A stretch of DNA of 5,760 nt. Source: Bacteroidales bacterium (GTDB lineage: Bacteria; Bacteroidota; Bacteroidia; Bacteroidales; Bacteroidaceae). Made by a program: the position numbers and the translations under genes. The notes under the pieces were generated by a model. It saw only the letters and a program-made list of their open reading frames with translations. It had not been told where the DNA came from and made no database searches. Shown piece by piece: positions 5,243 to 5,760 of the stretch. Numbering within the stretch: position 1 is the stretch's first letter; every line of letters begins with the position of its first letter. The stretch is taken from contig WFMB01000038.1 of the NCBI GenBank assembly GCA_009177185.1, forward strand, positions 2,578 to 8,337, written 5' to 3'.

Positions 5243-5608
5243 ATGAAAAAGTTGGAACAGAAAGAAAATTTGGAAAAGTATACATCCATCCATTCCTGCC
5301 CTGTGAGGAATGTGGTGGCAAGATTTTCCAGCAAGTGGGCGATACTGATTCTGTGCGTCTTGTCCGAGAATGAAGCAACCCGTTTCAGTGTCATTGGCAA
5401 GGCTATCCCTGACATTTCATCAAAAGTGCTTGCGGAGACTTTGAAAAGCCTTGAGAACGATGGCTTAATCGACAGGCGTGTGTATGCCGAAATTCCCCCT
5501 CGCGTGGAGTATTCGTTGACAGAACTTGGAAAGAGTCTCATGCCTCACATTGAGGGTCTGATAGCATGGGCAGTGGAGAATTTCTCTCAGATAGTCGATA
5601 GACATTGA
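5243..5608 (+). CDS. HxlR-family winged-helix transcriptional regulator
   Basis: I start the gene at the ATG at 5243 (121 residues); a TTG six bases upstream would add only two residues. The protein is a compact DNA-binding dimer of the HxlR group. It shows the family's CPV motif (C19-P-V), the helix around FSSKWAILIL (28-37), the recognition-helix region IPDISSKVLAETLKSLENDGL (55-75), and the wing signature PPRVEYSLTELGKSL (85-99). The C-terminal helix (about 100-118) normally mediates dimerisation. In several relatives (YodB, HypR, QorR) a conserved N-terminal cysteine senses quinones, aldehydes or oxidants; C19 is the equivalent here, with C38 as a second thiol, so a redox or electrophile signal is possible but unproven. 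Length matches the family. The gene is divergent from the cupin gene, which is the likely target, with candidate operator half-sites between them. No clear terminator is seen downstream. Confidence 0.88.
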   Translation: MKKLEQKENLEKYTSIHSCPVRNVVARFSSKWAILILCVLSENEATRFSVIGKAIPDISSKVLAETLKSLENDGLIDRRVYAEIPPRVEYSLTELGKSLMPHIEGLIAWAVENFSQIVDRH

Positions 5609-5760
5609 ACCATTCGTTTGCATCTATGTAGAGAGCGGAGACCGACATTCCACAGATTCCTTGCTCTATGCAACCTGGCGGCACTTGACTCGGAACTTAA
5701 CATCAATTTTGCCCATGTGGCTTAGGATAAATTAATTTTTACGACTTACTTATATAAAAC

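Noticed and set aside
5188..5541. 117-codon minus-strand ORF opposite the HxlR gene
   Set aside because: It is the antisense shadow of a clearly recognisable HxlR protein.
5618..5673. Imperfect inverted repeat after the HxlR gene (TTGCA and TAGAG with CTCTATGCAA)
   Set aside because: It has a six-base bulge, a large loop and no T-run, so it cannot be called a terminator; nothing else supports a feature there.
5729..5738. Palindrome AAATTAATTT near the right edge
   Set aside because: It is short, pure A/T and in an AT-rich stretch, so expected by chance; no gene is seen between 5609 and 5760.

Overview
The window looks like a gut-type Bacteroidales chromosome (Bacteroides, Phocaeicola or Prevotella-like). 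This rests on several exact matches to the Bacteroidetes -7 promoter element TAnnTTTG, AT-rich start regions without strong Shine-Dalgarno sequences, a secreted glycoside hydrolase of a family common in these bacteria, and moderate GC content. No SusC/SusD pair, transposase, integrase, tRNA or CRISPR array is visible. The genus is inference.

Layout. (1) 1-1267, minus strand: two genes 30 bases apart, probably an operon. The upstream one (209-1267) is a four-helix membrane protein with a large, probably periplasmic domain. The downstream one begins at 178 with an acidic, probably disordered N-terminus and runs off the left edge. (2) 1268-2139: about 870 bases with no convincing protein gene but much RNA-like structure. 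Its core (1374-1596) folds as a long interrupted rod with a central bubble and a distal stem, the architecture of 6S RNA. Primary-sequence resemblance to 6S favours the plus strand. Beyond it are another branched element (1630-1713), a nested inverted repeat (1710-1780), three hairpins in a row (1848-1919) and a palindromic REP-like element (2051-2125). (3) 2140-4470, minus strand: a complete secreted GH78-type alpha-L-rhamnosidase with its own -7 element; the REP-like hairpins probably also terminate it. (4) 4562-5193, minus strand: a small cupin gene with a well-formed promoter and terminator. (5) 5243-5608, plus strand: an HxlR-family regulator divergent from the cupin gene. The shared 134-base spacer holds opposed TAACTTTG elements and three CTTAC/GTAAG half-sites, a plausible operator. 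(6) 5609-5760: no gene seen.

How the parts fit. The HxlR protein most likely controls the divergent cupin gene and possibly itself. The rhamnosidase would act in the envelope or outside the cell on rhamnose-containing plant or microbial glycans, and appears as an orphan enzyme gene here. The 6S-like RNA, if real, would bind the housekeeping RNA polymerase holoenzyme. The most interesting part of the window is the structured intergenic region, where signals on both strands overlap.
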